A stretch of 43,323 nt of DNA from positions 1-43,323 of IMG/VR virus record IMGVR_UViG_3300000117_000045. One strand, written 5' to 3'. The position numbers and the translations under genes were made by a program. Within the stretch, counting starts at the first letter, position 1. Every line of letters starts with the position of its first letter. Of the stretch, positions 35,994 to 43,323 are shown piece after piece. The notes beneath the pieces were generated by a model that did not search any database, was not told the origin of the DNA, and worked only from the letters and a program-made list of their open reading frames with translations. The DNA comes from a virus.

Positions 35994-38339
35994 TTAATTA
36001 ATCTTTGGGTTAAATTTATCAAGACCTAGTCCACCCCCTAGTATATCATTACCTGAAGATTCAAACTTTTTAGTCTCTTTACCAGTTTGTTTCATGGTCT
36101 CAATATTTTCTTTGCTTTTGTTTTCTTTTTCTTTCAACTGAGTGCTTAATTCAAACTCATATTGCATCAACTCTTTTTTCAACCTTACCTCTTCTTGTAA
36201 GTATTGCATTTTAAATTTAGCTTGAGCAGTTTCTACCTGTATCTCTGCAGCTGTTTTAGCTTGGTTCTTTTGCATTTCCGCTTGTGCCGCTGCTTGTTGT
36301 TGATCTGCATTAGCCTTTGCTTGTGCTTGAATATTTTGTTGTTGCATTTGCTGATCTTTTTCAGCTTTCTTTTTTCTTTTTAACTTTAACAATTGATTTG
36401 CCAACCTAACACTTCTAACTTCTCTAACATCTATAGCGTCATCTAAATCAATTAATTTTTGAGCTAACGCTGTTTGTATGTTGTTTTCTAATAACTGCTT
36501 TTGCTCTTCATCAGGTTCTAATTCTAAAAATATACCAAAGTCATATAGGTGCAACTCAGACATTTCTTTTAATGTTGCTACGTTGTGAGCGCCTACAGCT
36601 TGAATAAAAGCATCTTTTGTTGGTGAATACTCTAGTATATCAGATATTCTTAAAGATAGCTTCTCTGCTATTTCAGCTGTAATAAACATTGAAGAGTCTA
36701 ATATATGTCTTGTTGCAACATTAGAATTAGCTGCGGCTAGCTTTTGAACACCAACCAATGCTCTAGCATCAGGAACAGTACCGTCTCTAGCTTCATTTAA
36801 ACCAGTAGTATCTCTAATCATTTGTAAATAGTAGTTGTAAGTTTGTATTAAACTTTGCAACTTACCATTATTAGAGCCATTTGCTATTTGTTGTATAGGA
36901 ATTTTACCACCGTTAGGGTCTCCTTCAGAAGTCATTGATCTACCAATAACAGAACCTGTTTGAAAGAACATGTTTAATGCTTCTTGTGGATTATAGTTTG
37001 TACCATTACCTAAATCTATTTCGGCTAAACCATCAGCATCTAAGTAAACACCATCAGGAACCATTTTAGACATCACCTGTTGAAGTTTCAGGTGAGTTAG
37101 TTGTATCATATCAGCAAAGCCAGTAATTCTGCTTACAGTGCTTTCTATTTGACCGTTGTAAATTCTTGGTGCTACAATACTATAGTTCATTTTAACTCTG
37201 TTAAAATCACTCTTATCACGTATCATGTTTTCACACTTATTCCAAGCTAACAATTTATCAGTACCTAGTATTAAAGCTCCTTCGTATACACACTCAACAG
37301 CTCTTTGTAATTTATAGTAACTACCTTCATTGTTTGACGGCGGATCAAATGTGTCTTGTTTTTCAATAGCTTTTTCAGCACCTGTACCAGTTTCTTTTAC
37401 TTTATAAGTATCGTGACTATATGTTTTATAGTTAAAATACAATATTTGAACTTTGTTTTTGTCTGAAGTTTCTCTAAAAGTATATCTACCACTAGGTCTT
37501 TTAGCGCTTTTGTTTATACCTTCTAAATCAGATTGTGTTAAGTTAGGAAATTGTCTAACAAGTTCTGGTATTGGTATTGTTTTAACCTCACCAACATAAT
37601 ATATGTCTTCAAAATAAGGAGAGTCAGTATACGAGTATATCAAGTTGGCTGGATCAACATATTCAACAGTAACACCTTCACTAAAATTAAAGTTTGTTTT
37701 TACACAACCAATACCTAGTACTGTTAGGTCATATAATAATCTTCTTCTTGTTAAGTCGTAGTTGCTACCATCTAACAAGCTGTTTATTGCTTGCTCTTCT
37801 GCTATTTCTACGTTTTGCTTGTATGTTAACTGCATATGTAACGCTAACTCCTCTTCTGTTTCTGGCAACACGTCAGGATCTGTTTCATAAAGGTTCATAC
37901 TCATACCAGCGGCTGCTTGATCGTTAAAAACTTTAGTTTGCATATCTCTAAGCATACTTTCCATATACTCAGTTCTTTTACTAACACCGTATTGATCTTG
38001 TGAGTAAGCTTTTACACTAAACATTCTTTCAGACATACCGTTAACAACTATATCTACAAACTTAGGTATAATTGGTATTGGCTTCCAATCTAAATTAAGA
38101 TAAGACAAATCACCATTAATAGATAACTCATCTTTATATTTTTGTATTGATTGTTCACCTCGCGCGTATAGTCTTAATTTATGAAATTTTGATTGAGCGT
38201 CGTAGTATTTATTGGAGTGTGTACCATTGAACCACTCTTGCTCAATAGCTCTAGCTATTTTTAAACCATAATCATAGCTCATTTTTTCCAAGTCGCTTAC
38301 AACTTGAGAAGGAAAGTTAACATGTACTGACTCAGCCAT
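35994..38339 (-). CDS. Portal protein
   Basis: A 781-residue protein directly after terminase, seven bases after its stop. It contains NLDWKPIPIIPKFVDIVVNG, a typical portal wing entry, then DLTVLGIGCVKTNF, VEYVDPANLIYSY and MIRDTTGLNEARDGTVPDA, all in the order seen in large phage portals. DTTGLNEARDG lies in the helical stem/crown region. The last 150 residues form a Gln/Ala/Lys/Glu-rich helix, consistent with an extended barrel inside the head. It forms the twelvefold ring through which DNA is packaged. Length is close to portals of crAss-like phages, which I note as resemblance only. Confidence 0.85.
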   Translation of the reverse strand: MAESVHVNFPSQVVSDLEKMSYDYGLKIARAIEQEWFNGTHSNKYYDAQSKFHKLRLYARGEQSIQKYKDELSINGDLSYLNLDWKPIPIIPKFVDIVVNGMSERMFSVKAYSQDQYGVSKRTEYMESMLRDMQTKVFNDQAAAGMSMNLYETDPDVLPETEEELALHMQLTYKQNVEIAEEQAINSLLDGSNYDLTRRRLLYDLTVLGIGCVKTNFNFSEGVTVEYVDPANLIYSYTDSPYFEDIYYVGEVKTIPIPELVRQFPNLTQSDLEGINKSAKRPSGRYTFRETSDKNKVQILYFNYKTYSHDTYKVKETGTGAEKAIEKQDTFDPPSNNEGSYYKLQRAVECVYEGALILGTDKLLAWNKCENMIRDKSDFNRVKMNYSIVAPRIYNGQIESTVSRITGFADMIQLTHLKLQQVMSKMVPDGVYLDADGLAEIDLGNGTNYNPQEALNMFFQTGSVIGRSMTSEGDPNGGKIPIQQIANGSNNGKLQSLIQTYNYYLQMIRDTTGLNEARDGTVPDARALVGVQKLAAANSNVATRHILDSSMFITAEIAEKLSLRISDILEYSPTKDAFIQAVGAHNVATLKEMSELHLYDFGIFLELEPDEEQKQLLENNIQTALAQKLIDLDDAIDVREVRSVRLANQLLKLKRKKKAEKDQQMQQQNIQAQAKANADQQQAAAQAEMQKNQAKTAAEIQVETAQAKFKMQYLQEEVRLKKELMQYEFELSTQLKEKENKSKENIETMKQTGKETKKFESSGNDILGGGLGLDKFNPKIN

Positions 38340-38345
38340 ATATTC

Positions 38346-40562
38346 TTATTTTATTATTTTTGACACGAAACCATCATTACTGTACCGTGATATATTAATG
38401 TTTAATTTTTGTTTCTCTACATTTGGGTTTGGTCTGTATAAATGTCTGTTACAAGCCATAACCGCTAAACCGCTACTTATAGTAGCATCGTATTTTGTTC
38501 GTTTGTTTATATCAAACCCACCCCAGTCGTTTAAAGTTCTGTTAAAGTACATATTTCCATATGTGTCTTCATTAACCTTACCAACGTGTTGCTGTATATA
38601 CATTTCAATTGCAGCTGCATGAGCTTGCTTTATATCTTCGCTTGAGTTTGGTATACCACCTATTTCTTTTTCTGCTACAGATAATTTATTCCACAACTTG
38701 TCTGGCCTATTCATACTGTAGCCTCTATAACCTCTACGTCTTAAATAATACAATAATCTAGGTTTGTTATTTTCACATAAAAGTGGCATGCCGTAAAACA
38801 CTAATGCCATTAAAACATCTTCAAAGAATATGTCAGCTGTTTGCGGTCTAGCTATATACTCTAAAAAAAACTGGTTTGAAGGAGCTTCTTCCATTGAAAA
38901 CTTAGTTAAGCCATGTAAAGCACCTTTAGAGCCTTTACCATCTACAGTTCCTGATATATCGTAACTATCACAACCAAAAGCACCCATGTGCTCGTTGCCT
39001 GGGTATTTTATTCCGTTTTTAACTAATACTTTGTTTTGTAAATGAACACCAGGTGTCCAAGTTATGTTAAATCTACCTTTTGGATCTGGATAAAATATTA
39101 CTTGACTATCTTTTATACCATTAACCCACTGAAAGTTTCCTTTACTAAAACCAATAGACCTATTCATTTCTTCATTGTAATCTATTTGCTCGTATATTTT
39201 TACTAAGTTAAATATACTATTTTTAGCCTCATCTCTAAACGCATGTTCTGTAGTTCTTGGAAACTGACGATAAAATTCGTTTAAAGCATCTTGATCATTT
39301 TTTAAGCCGTCAGCCTCGTTGTTCCAGTGGTCAATAATACCATAATCAATTAACTCCCCGTCTGGTCCGTATACATCATTATCTGGATTATTAAAGACTG
39401 GACGTCCGTATTCGTCAATAAATCCCTCGTAGTTCCACTCCATTGGGATAAAGAGAGAATATAAACCAGACTTTGTCTGTCCATTGCGGTTTCTTTGAGT
39501 AACATCTGAATCATTGTATAGTTTTTTAAAGTTATTACCACCTTTATCTAAAGCGTTTGATGTTGATCCCATCATACACTTGCCTATAATTCTACTACCT
39601 AATCTTAAACACGTTTTTGTTACTCGCCAGTTATTTAATATATTGTCAGGTCTTTCCCACTTACCACTTTCATCATGTACTAATAAAGCTAACTTTTCAC
39701 CATCATAACTGTTGTCTCCAGTATTTTTCCAGTCTATAGTTGTATCTAGACCTTTTAGCTCTTCTAATTTTTCGTTAGCAGTTATTTTTTTTCTTGTAAA
39801 CTTACTAGCTGGAACTCTATATGCTAATTCTGTTTTAGGCCTATCCATACCATCTTGAATAGGTTTAAAAAAGAAAGGATAGTTTACACTAATTGGAACA
39901 ACTTTATCAGTAAACATTTTTTTAGCATCTGATCCACTCTTGGATAATATACCATATCTACTATCACTTGATATTGTAGCTAAATTAACTGTTTCAGCTG
40001 ATGACATAAAAGAAAAACCAGATCGTCTGTTTTTAAGGTAACACATACCATAGCATCTTTTATCTGCCTTACATGCCTCCCAAAATATAAAGAATATTCT
40101 ATTAGCTTCTCTGAAGTCTGGTGCACCTACATCAATCTTACTCCATTGTAAATACATATAATGACTACCAGTTATATATGTTATTTCACCATTGTTGTTA
40201 AACCAAAAACCTTCTTCTCTATTTTTAAACTCTTTGTCTATATAGTCAAACCACTGTTCTTTTTGATCTTCAGGGTGTGATCTCCAGTCAAATATATTTT
40301 TAAGTCTACTTAGCTCTTTTGGATAATTTAATCTTTCCCATTTTTTTACTTTACTATGTTGCAGTTGCACTGGTTTTTTTGGCAACGCAATTCGCAAATT
40401 TTGTATTTCAAGTACTTCACCAATTGTGCCATTTTTTGATATAACGATAACATCATGTTCTTTATTGTACCCATATTTCCATTTTTTACCCCTATTCATA
40501 CGAGTTATAGTCGTACGCTTAATAGGTTCTATTATTTTAATTAGTGATTGCTCGTACTTCAT
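38346..40562 (-). CDS. terL: Terminase large subunit
   Basis: This ATP-driven DNA packaging motor and nuclease has 738 residues. The ATPase part shows an atypical Walker A region YLKNRRSGFS (about 175-184), a Walker B LALLVHDE (291-298, D297/E298) and a coupling motif GSTSN (332-336). The nuclease part shows acidic residues in FGCDSYDISG (D532), FFEDVLMAL (E581/D582) and KYDATISSGLAVMA (D692), as expected of an RNase H-like fold. An N-terminal extension of about 100 residues precedes the ATPase. Its start overlaps the stop of the small upstream gene by four bases (ATGA). The portal gene follows. The Walker A departs from GxxxxGK[ST], as is common in phage terminases. Confidence 0.9.
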   Translation of the reverse strand: MKYEQSLIKIIEPIKRTTITRMNRGKKWKYGYNKEHDVIVISKNGTIGEVLEIQNLRIALPKKPVQLQHSKVKKWERLNYPKELSRLKNIFDWRSHPEDQKEQWFDYIDKEFKNREEGFWFNNNGEITYITGSHYMYLQWSKIDVGAPDFREANRIFFIFWEACKADKRCYGMCYLKNRRSGFSFMSSAETVNLATISSDSRYGILSKSGSDAKKMFTDKVVPISVNYPFFFKPIQDGMDRPKTELAYRVPASKFTRKKITANEKLEELKGLDTTIDWKNTGDNSYDGEKLALLVHDESGKWERPDNILNNWRVTKTCLRLGSRIIGKCMMGSTSNALDKGGNNFKKLYNDSDVTQRNRNGQTKSGLYSLFIPMEWNYEGFIDEYGRPVFNNPDNDVYGPDGELIDYGIIDHWNNEADGLKNDQDALNEFYRQFPRTTEHAFRDEAKNSIFNLVKIYEQIDYNEEMNRSIGFSKGNFQWVNGIKDSQVIFYPDPKGRFNITWTPGVHLQNKVLVKNGIKYPGNEHMGAFGCDSYDISGTVDGKGSKGALHGLTKFSMEEAPSNQFFLEYIARPQTADIFFEDVLMALVFYGMPLLCENNKPRLLYYLRRRGYRGYSMNRPDKLWNKLSVAEKEIGGIPNSSEDIKQAHAAAIEMYIQQHVGKVNEDTYGNMYFNRTLNDWGGFDINKRTKYDATISSGLAVMACNRHLYRPNPNVEKQKLNINISRYSNDGFVSKIIK

Positions 40563-40837
40563 TTTGATCTTCCTTCAGCAAAACCTTTAAACACTTTTTG
40601 CTTTTTTTCTTCTGGACGTTTACCTTCTAACAAATTTTCTTCTTCTTGTATTCTATTAAGTATTTCAAAAGCATCAAATATTGCTAGTTTTTTTGTAGCT
40701 GCAGCATTTTTTAATCTATCTGCAGAAACATCATCTTCTGTGTTTGTTATAATTTTTTCTTTAGCAACATTAATCAACTCCTCAACTGCCCTGTGCCCAG
40801 CTTGTATTATAAGTTTCTTTGTTTCCTTCGTTTTCAT
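40559..40837 (-). CDS. Putative terminase small subunit, 92 residues
   Basis: A short charged helical protein (KKLIIQAGHRAVEELINVAK, DRLKNAAATKKLAIFDAFEI) whose stop overlaps the terminase large-subunit start by four bases. Position and helical character suit a small terminase subunit, but no helix-turn-helix is evident and it is shorter than most. It overlaps the preceding gene by 56 bases; only one ATG is available, so a later non-ATG start cannot be excluded. Confidence 0.5.
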   Translation of the reverse strand: MKTKETKKLIIQAGHRAVEELINVAKEKIITNTEDDVSADRLKNAAATKKLAIFDAFEILNRIQEEENLLEGKRPEEKKQKVFKGFAEGRSK

Positions 40838-41372
40838 ATTTAATTGTAATATATTTATTCATTATTCTATATAACCTTTCGTTATTAATAACAAACTCGT
40901 ACTCGTCATTTGGTGTAAAACCTACCACGTCACCTTGTTTAAGATAATTACTACTATACTTAATCATACCAACAAGTGGTTTTTCAGGATTTAAACTGTA
41001 CTTCCAATCGTTTTTTAAAGGCTTTACAAAACAAAAGCCTTGCACTGGTCGCCATTCCCAATAGCGTTTGTACGCATATATTTGATCTGGCTGTACAACG
41101 TATGTTTTTTCGTCTATAAAACTTCTACTGTTTTTTTCTCTACCCTTAACATCGTTCCATCTGCGAAAAACATTGTGATTGACTATAACATTATCACCAA
41201 CTTCTATATCTGTTTTATAGGTTGAGGGTATAGCCTTAACTATACCCTGCCTATTTATAAATTCATAATTTGATATTTCAGTATTTAGTATTAACTCTTT
41301 GTCGTTAACTTTTTTTGCATTATTATACCTTTCACCCGCAGGTTCTATTATAAAATAAAAAGGACTTTTCAT
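40782..41372 (-). CDS. GroES-like protein with two tandem domains, 196 residues
   Basis: Two segments each resemble a GroES-type co-chaperonin strand order. The first has FINRQGIVKAIPS (38-50), DIEVGDNVIVNHNVFR (55-70) and a closing QPDQIYAYKRY. The second has GFCFVKPL (112-119), LVGMIKYSS, LKQGDVVGFTPNDEYEF (144-160) and NNERLYRIMNKYITIKYE, matching the VGDKV-F and D-GEEY-ILRE-DILA endings of GroES. If real, it could pair with the host GroEL to fold the capsid protein, as T4 gp31 does. No mobile loop is obvious, and the distance from classical GroES leaves room for another small beta-barrel fold. It lies just upstream of the packaging genes. Confidence 0.5.
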   Translation of the reverse strand: MKSPFYFIIEPAGERYNNAKKVNDKELILNTEISNYEFINRQGIVKAIPSTYKTDIEVGDNVIVNHNVFRRWNDVKGREKNSRSFIDEKTYVVQPDQIYAYKRYWEWRPVQGFCFVKPLKNDWKYSLNPEKPLVGMIKYSSNYLKQGDVVGFTPNDEYEFVINNERLYRIMNKYITIKYENEGNKETYNTSWAQGS

Positions 41373-41590
41373 TAATACTCTAGATTATACTCAACAGATA
41401 TAGCCATATTTTTGTTAAAGTCTTTCCAAGGTATTACAGCTCTATTTTTTTTAATATAAATTGAAAATTTGTTTTTCTCTTCAATTATATCACAAATAGT
41501 ATGTCCACCATAAACTTCTTGACCAACAGCATAATGCATAGCATCAGTTTTATAATCTTTACCTACACTAATCTTTCTTATTATCTGCAT
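41372..41590 (-). CDS. Hypothetical small protein, 72 residues
   Basis: No recognised family. The sequence is beta-rich (YAVGQEVYGGHTICDIIEEK, FSIYIKKNRAVIPWKDF), perhaps a small barrel. It overlaps the preceding coiled-coil gene by 23 bases and the GroES-like gene by one base (TAATG), supporting its expression as part of the same transcript. Confidence 0.5.
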   Translation of the reverse strand: MQIIRKISVGKDYKTDAMHYAVGQEVYGGHTICDIIEEKNKFSIYIKKNRAVIPWKDFNKNMAISVEYNLEY

Positions 41591-41843
41591 CTTCCGGGTA
41601 TTTTATTGTACCATCAGCAATGTTGATGTTTACAGTACCGTATTCTTTTTCAAGTTTATCTTGAATTACTTTTAACTCGTCTTGAATTCCAGCGTGTTTA
41701 TGTAGTAGTTCATGCTTTACCGTTGCTAGTCTACCTAGCTCCATACGTAATTCATTTACTTTAGAAACTACACCTTGCACTTCTTTTAAACTTTCTTCAC
41801 TTATTTTTTCTGGTTTTAAGTTAACCATTTCTTCTTTTGCCAT
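41568..41843 (-). CDS. Coiled-coil protein, 91 residues
   Basis: Starts MAKEEMVNLKPEKISEESLK, followed by a long helix with heptad-like leucines/valines (about 15-65) and a short beta tail (GTVNINIADGTIKY). Small coiled-coil proteins of this form are frequent in flavobacterial phages. The function is unknown. It lies 18 bases after the holin-like gene. Confidence 0.6.
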   Translation of the reverse strand: MAKEEMVNLKPEKISEESLKEVQGVVSKVNELRMELGRLATVKHELLHKHAGIQDELKVIQDKLEKEYGTVNINIADGTIKYPEDADNKKD

Positions 41844-41861
41844 TTTATTTAATTTTAATTA

Positions 41862-42248
41862 TTATTTTTTTACTTTTTCTAAGCTACGGCCACCAAAATA
41901 GGCACCTATAACTGTGATAAGAACTAACTGTAACAAATCAGTCCATTTATCTTGCACTGTAAACTTTATAAAACCAGCATCAATAAATACTAGTAGTACA
42001 GTACTAATTACTAAAAACACAAGAACTATTGGTCTTATATTCTTAGATAACCATGAGTCAGAGTTCATATCCATCTTCCAACGCTCTGTTACTTGTTTCT
42101 GCATTTCTGCCTCGTAACCCATAATCATATCTTTAATAGCTGCTTGTGCAGCTAACTTCTCTTCTTTAGTAGTAGTTAGGTTGTCTAAAACTCCACCCAC
42201 GTTTTTTACTAATTCACCAGCTCCAGCTGAAAATATTTTACTTAACAT
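41862..42248 (-). CDS. Holin-like membrane protein, 128 residues
   Basis: The N-terminus is a soluble helix (GELVKNVGGVLDNLTTTKEE). Then comes WLSKNIRPIVLVFLVISTVL, with two membrane segments (about residues 71-93 and 102-120) and a C-terminal GAYFGGRSLEKVKK. The W-x-x-K-N-I-R-P motif before the first segment and the GAYFGGRS ending are typical of the GTA_holin_3TM-type family. I chose the ATG at 42246-42248 (MLSKIF), which overlaps the preceding gene by 11 bases. An in-frame ATG at 42279-42281 would add 11 basic residues and a longer overlap. It probably times lysis by opening the inner membrane. No endolysin is visible in the window. Confidence 0.65.
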   Translation of the reverse strand: MLSKIFSAGAGELVKNVGGVLDNLTTTKEEKLAAQAAIKDMIMGYEAEMQKQVTERWKMDMNSDSWLSKNIRPIVLVFLVISTVLLVFIDAGFIKFTVQDKWTDLLQLVLITVIGAYFGGRSLEKVKK

Positions 42249-42495
42249 TTTTTGTCTTTTTTGAAGTGTTTGCCTTTGCATTTCTACTAAACTTTTGAGA
42301 GTGAGGTGTTAATCCAAGTCTTTGTACTGTTTGTATTTTTTCAATATCTTCATAACCAGGATCTAAAGGTATTTCCTTATTTTTATCGACATATACATTA
42401 TCATCCTTTACCTTTGTTTTTTTCGCTCTAGGTCCAGCCTTATCTTTAGTTAAATCTACTTCTTGCTTTGGAAAGCCTTTCATTTTAAATGCCAT
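42238..42495 (-). CDS. Small basic protein with MAFK-type N-terminus, 85 residues
   Basis: Begins MAFKMKGFPKQ and continues as a Lys/Asp-rich, probably disordered chain (KAGPRAKKTKVKDDNVYVDK). The first ten residues match the N-termini of the two neighbouring small proteins. It overlaps the zincin-like gene by 11 bases. A nucleic-acid-binding or capsid-interior protein is possible, but nothing else identifies it. Confidence 0.5.
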   Translation of the reverse strand: MAFKMKGFPKQEVDLTKDKAGPRAKKTKVKDDNVYVDKNKEIPLDPGYEDIEKIQTVQRLGLTPHSQKFSRNAKANTSKKTKNVK

Positions 42496-42859
42496 TGTGT
42501 ACTTTTTTTTCGTTTTTATATGCTAATTTTTCCCAAGGTAATTTTTTACTACCTTCTTCAACCCAACTCCCATTGTATTTTACTTTACCTGCTTTTCTGT
42601 GAAACGTTTTATTCTTGTGTCTTATGTAGTCATTACCATAAGCTAACTCACCACTATTCATTCGTTTAGTATGATCGTATTCATGAGCTATGATTTCTTT
42701 ATCTAAACTACTGCCTGGCTTAATTTTTTCATTAACAGTAATAGTGTTGTTGTTTTCTGCTAAACCTAAAACGCCTTTTGGCAATTTATCTCTTTTAAGC
42801 GTAAAGCCTTTTCTATTATCAACTGCTTGAATTCTACCTGTTCCAAGTTTAAATGCCAT
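42485..42859 (-). CDS. Small HExxH zincin-like protein, 124 residues
   Basis: IIAHEYDHTKRMNSG carries an HExxH zinc motif (H59, E60, H63), followed by ELAYGNDYIRHK and a Trp/Pro segment LPWEKLAYKNE whose Glu (E110) could be a third ligand. I recognise this general layout in small conserved proteins of Flavobacteriia phages. Whether it cleaves anything is unknown; a capsid-maturation or anti-host protease is a guess. Its N-terminus (MAFKLGTGRI) resembles that of its neighbours. It overlaps the next gene by 11 bases and the previous one by one base. Confidence 0.6.
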   Translation of the reverse strand: MAFKLGTGRIQAVDNRKGFTLKRDKLPKGVLGLAENNNTITVNEKIKPGSSLDKEIIAHEYDHTKRMNSGELAYGNDYIRHKNKTFHRKAGKVKYNGSWVEEGSKKLPWEKLAYKNEKKVHNGI

Positions 42860-43113
42860 TATGCTACACCTCTTTTAGATTTCTCTTTTGTAGATATATC
42901 TTTTTCATCTCTATACTCATCTGTACCTTCGTAAGTGGGGTTAGGTCTATCTTCTTGCGTGAATTTAAATTTATTCGAAGCTACTGTTTCCCCTGCAGAT
43001 GGTCCATACCTCTCCTCGTTAAGATCCATTGCTTTGTTGTAGTTTGTTTTGTTTTCAGGTTTTTCTGATTTAAAATCAAATTTTGGAAAACCTCTCATTT
43101 TAAATAATGCCAT
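42859..43113 (-). CDS. Small acidic/basic protein with MAFK-type N-terminus, 84 residues
   Basis: Starts MALFKMRGFPKFDF and is otherwise polar and probably disordered (RPNPTYEGTDEYRDEKDIST). The ATG directly follows the stop of the preceding gene, and its stop overlaps the zincin-like gene by one base. Function is unknown. Confidence 0.55.
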   Translation of the reverse strand: MALFKMRGFPKFDFKSEKPENKTNYNKAMDLNEERYGPSAGETVASNKFKFTQEDRPNPTYEGTDEYRDEKDISTKEKSKRGVA

Positions 43114-43323
43114 TTATCTGTCTTTGTCTTTTATCATATCATCTATAGCTTTGTTAAACACTTTATCTGTATATGATTTGTTATTAAAAAATTTACTTCT
43201 TTCTGATGTAGGCAAATCTTCTTCGCCTAAAAGTATTCTGTATATTCTACTGATTAGTTGAGAGCATTTAAAAGAAGTTTTAAATATAGAGTACTTTATT
43301 GTAGTTCTATTTCTATGCCTCCA
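43114..43323 (-). CDS. Unidentified protein, 5' end beyond the window
   Basis: A frame open from the right edge to a TAA at 43114-43116 gives 69 C-terminal residues, beginning WRHRNRTTIKYS and ending KAIDDMIKDKDR. It is immediately followed by the next gene's ATG, so it is a genuine member of the operon. The N-terminal part is outside the window, and no family is recognised from the tail. Confidence 0.5.
   Translation of the reverse strand, partial: WRHRNRTTIKYSIFKTSFKCSQLISRIYRILLGEEDLPTSERSKFFNNKSYTDKVFNKAIDDMIKDKDR

Noticed and set aside
1713-43261. Many plus-strand open frames of 60-184 codons (for example 29881-30408 and 23302-23856)
   Set aside because: They lie antisense to long, coherent minus-strand genes, have low-complexity or biased composition, and show no domain motifs. 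They are shadows of the opposite strand.
1-43323. Transfer RNA genes, CRISPR arrays, insertion sequences, integrase or attachment sites
   Set aside because: Nearly all bases are within minus-strand genes. The few gaps (largest 67 bases) contain only the hairpins and palindrome listed.

Overview
The window is a gene-dense stretch of a tailed-phage (or prophage/metagenomic phage) genome. Every supported gene lies on the minus strand, so transcription runs from the right edge to the left edge. It holds packaging, head, connector, tail/internal-virion and fibre genes. No intergenic gap exceeds about 70 bases, and I see no tRNA, rRNA, CRISPR, integrase or insertion sequence. The genes for terminase, portal, scaffold, coat, short-tail tubular proteins and internal virion proteins are present, with no sheath or tape-measure gene. 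This suggests a podovirus-like particle, possibly related to the crAss-like or other marine Bacteroidetes podoviruses (inference).

The host is very probably a marine member of the Bacteroidetes/Flavobacteriia. One phage gene encodes a protein built like a flavobacterial type IX secretion (T9SS) cargo: an N-terminal signal peptide, 13 Cys-bounded GCTDP-type repeats and a T9SS-like C-terminal sorting domain. Signal peptides end in FS-Q or in SC lipoboxes as in Bacteroidetes. The start codons I checked are preceded by A/T-rich leaders without a Shine-Dalgarno sequence.

Layout in transcription order, right to left. (a) 43323-40559: small genes, comprising a partial gene, three short proteins sharing a MAFK-type N-terminus (one a small HExxH zincin-like protein), a holin-like protein, a coiled-coil protein, an unknown, a protein resembling two fused GroES-like domains, and a small protein just before terminase. 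(b) 40562-33226: terminase large subunit, portal, scaffold-like protein and major capsid protein, closed by a strong UUCG-loop intrinsic terminator. (c) 33158-22747: a conserved structural protein, two connector/tail-tubular-like proteins, a 2536-residue stabilisation/tail-tubular-B-like protein and a small partner. (d) 22703-11153: a cupin gene preceded by a 27-base palindrome, two internal-virion-like proteins, and a 3091-residue multidomain protein with an HExxH motif, an intact HAD-phosphatase signature and two C-terminal Cys3His motifs. (e) 11160-6890: five consecutive, mostly overlapping genes for exported or membrane proteins: a lipoprotein, an outer-membrane beta-barrel, a membrane-anchored coiled coil, a secreted thioredoxin-like protein lacking CxxC, and the T9SS-like repeat protein. 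(f) 6890-1: three fibre genes, the last a very large one (at least 1688 residues) that runs off the left edge.

The most unusual parts are the envelope cassette (e), especially the T9SS-cargo-like gene, and the giant protein in (d). All functional calls come from reading motifs by eye; no database search was run.
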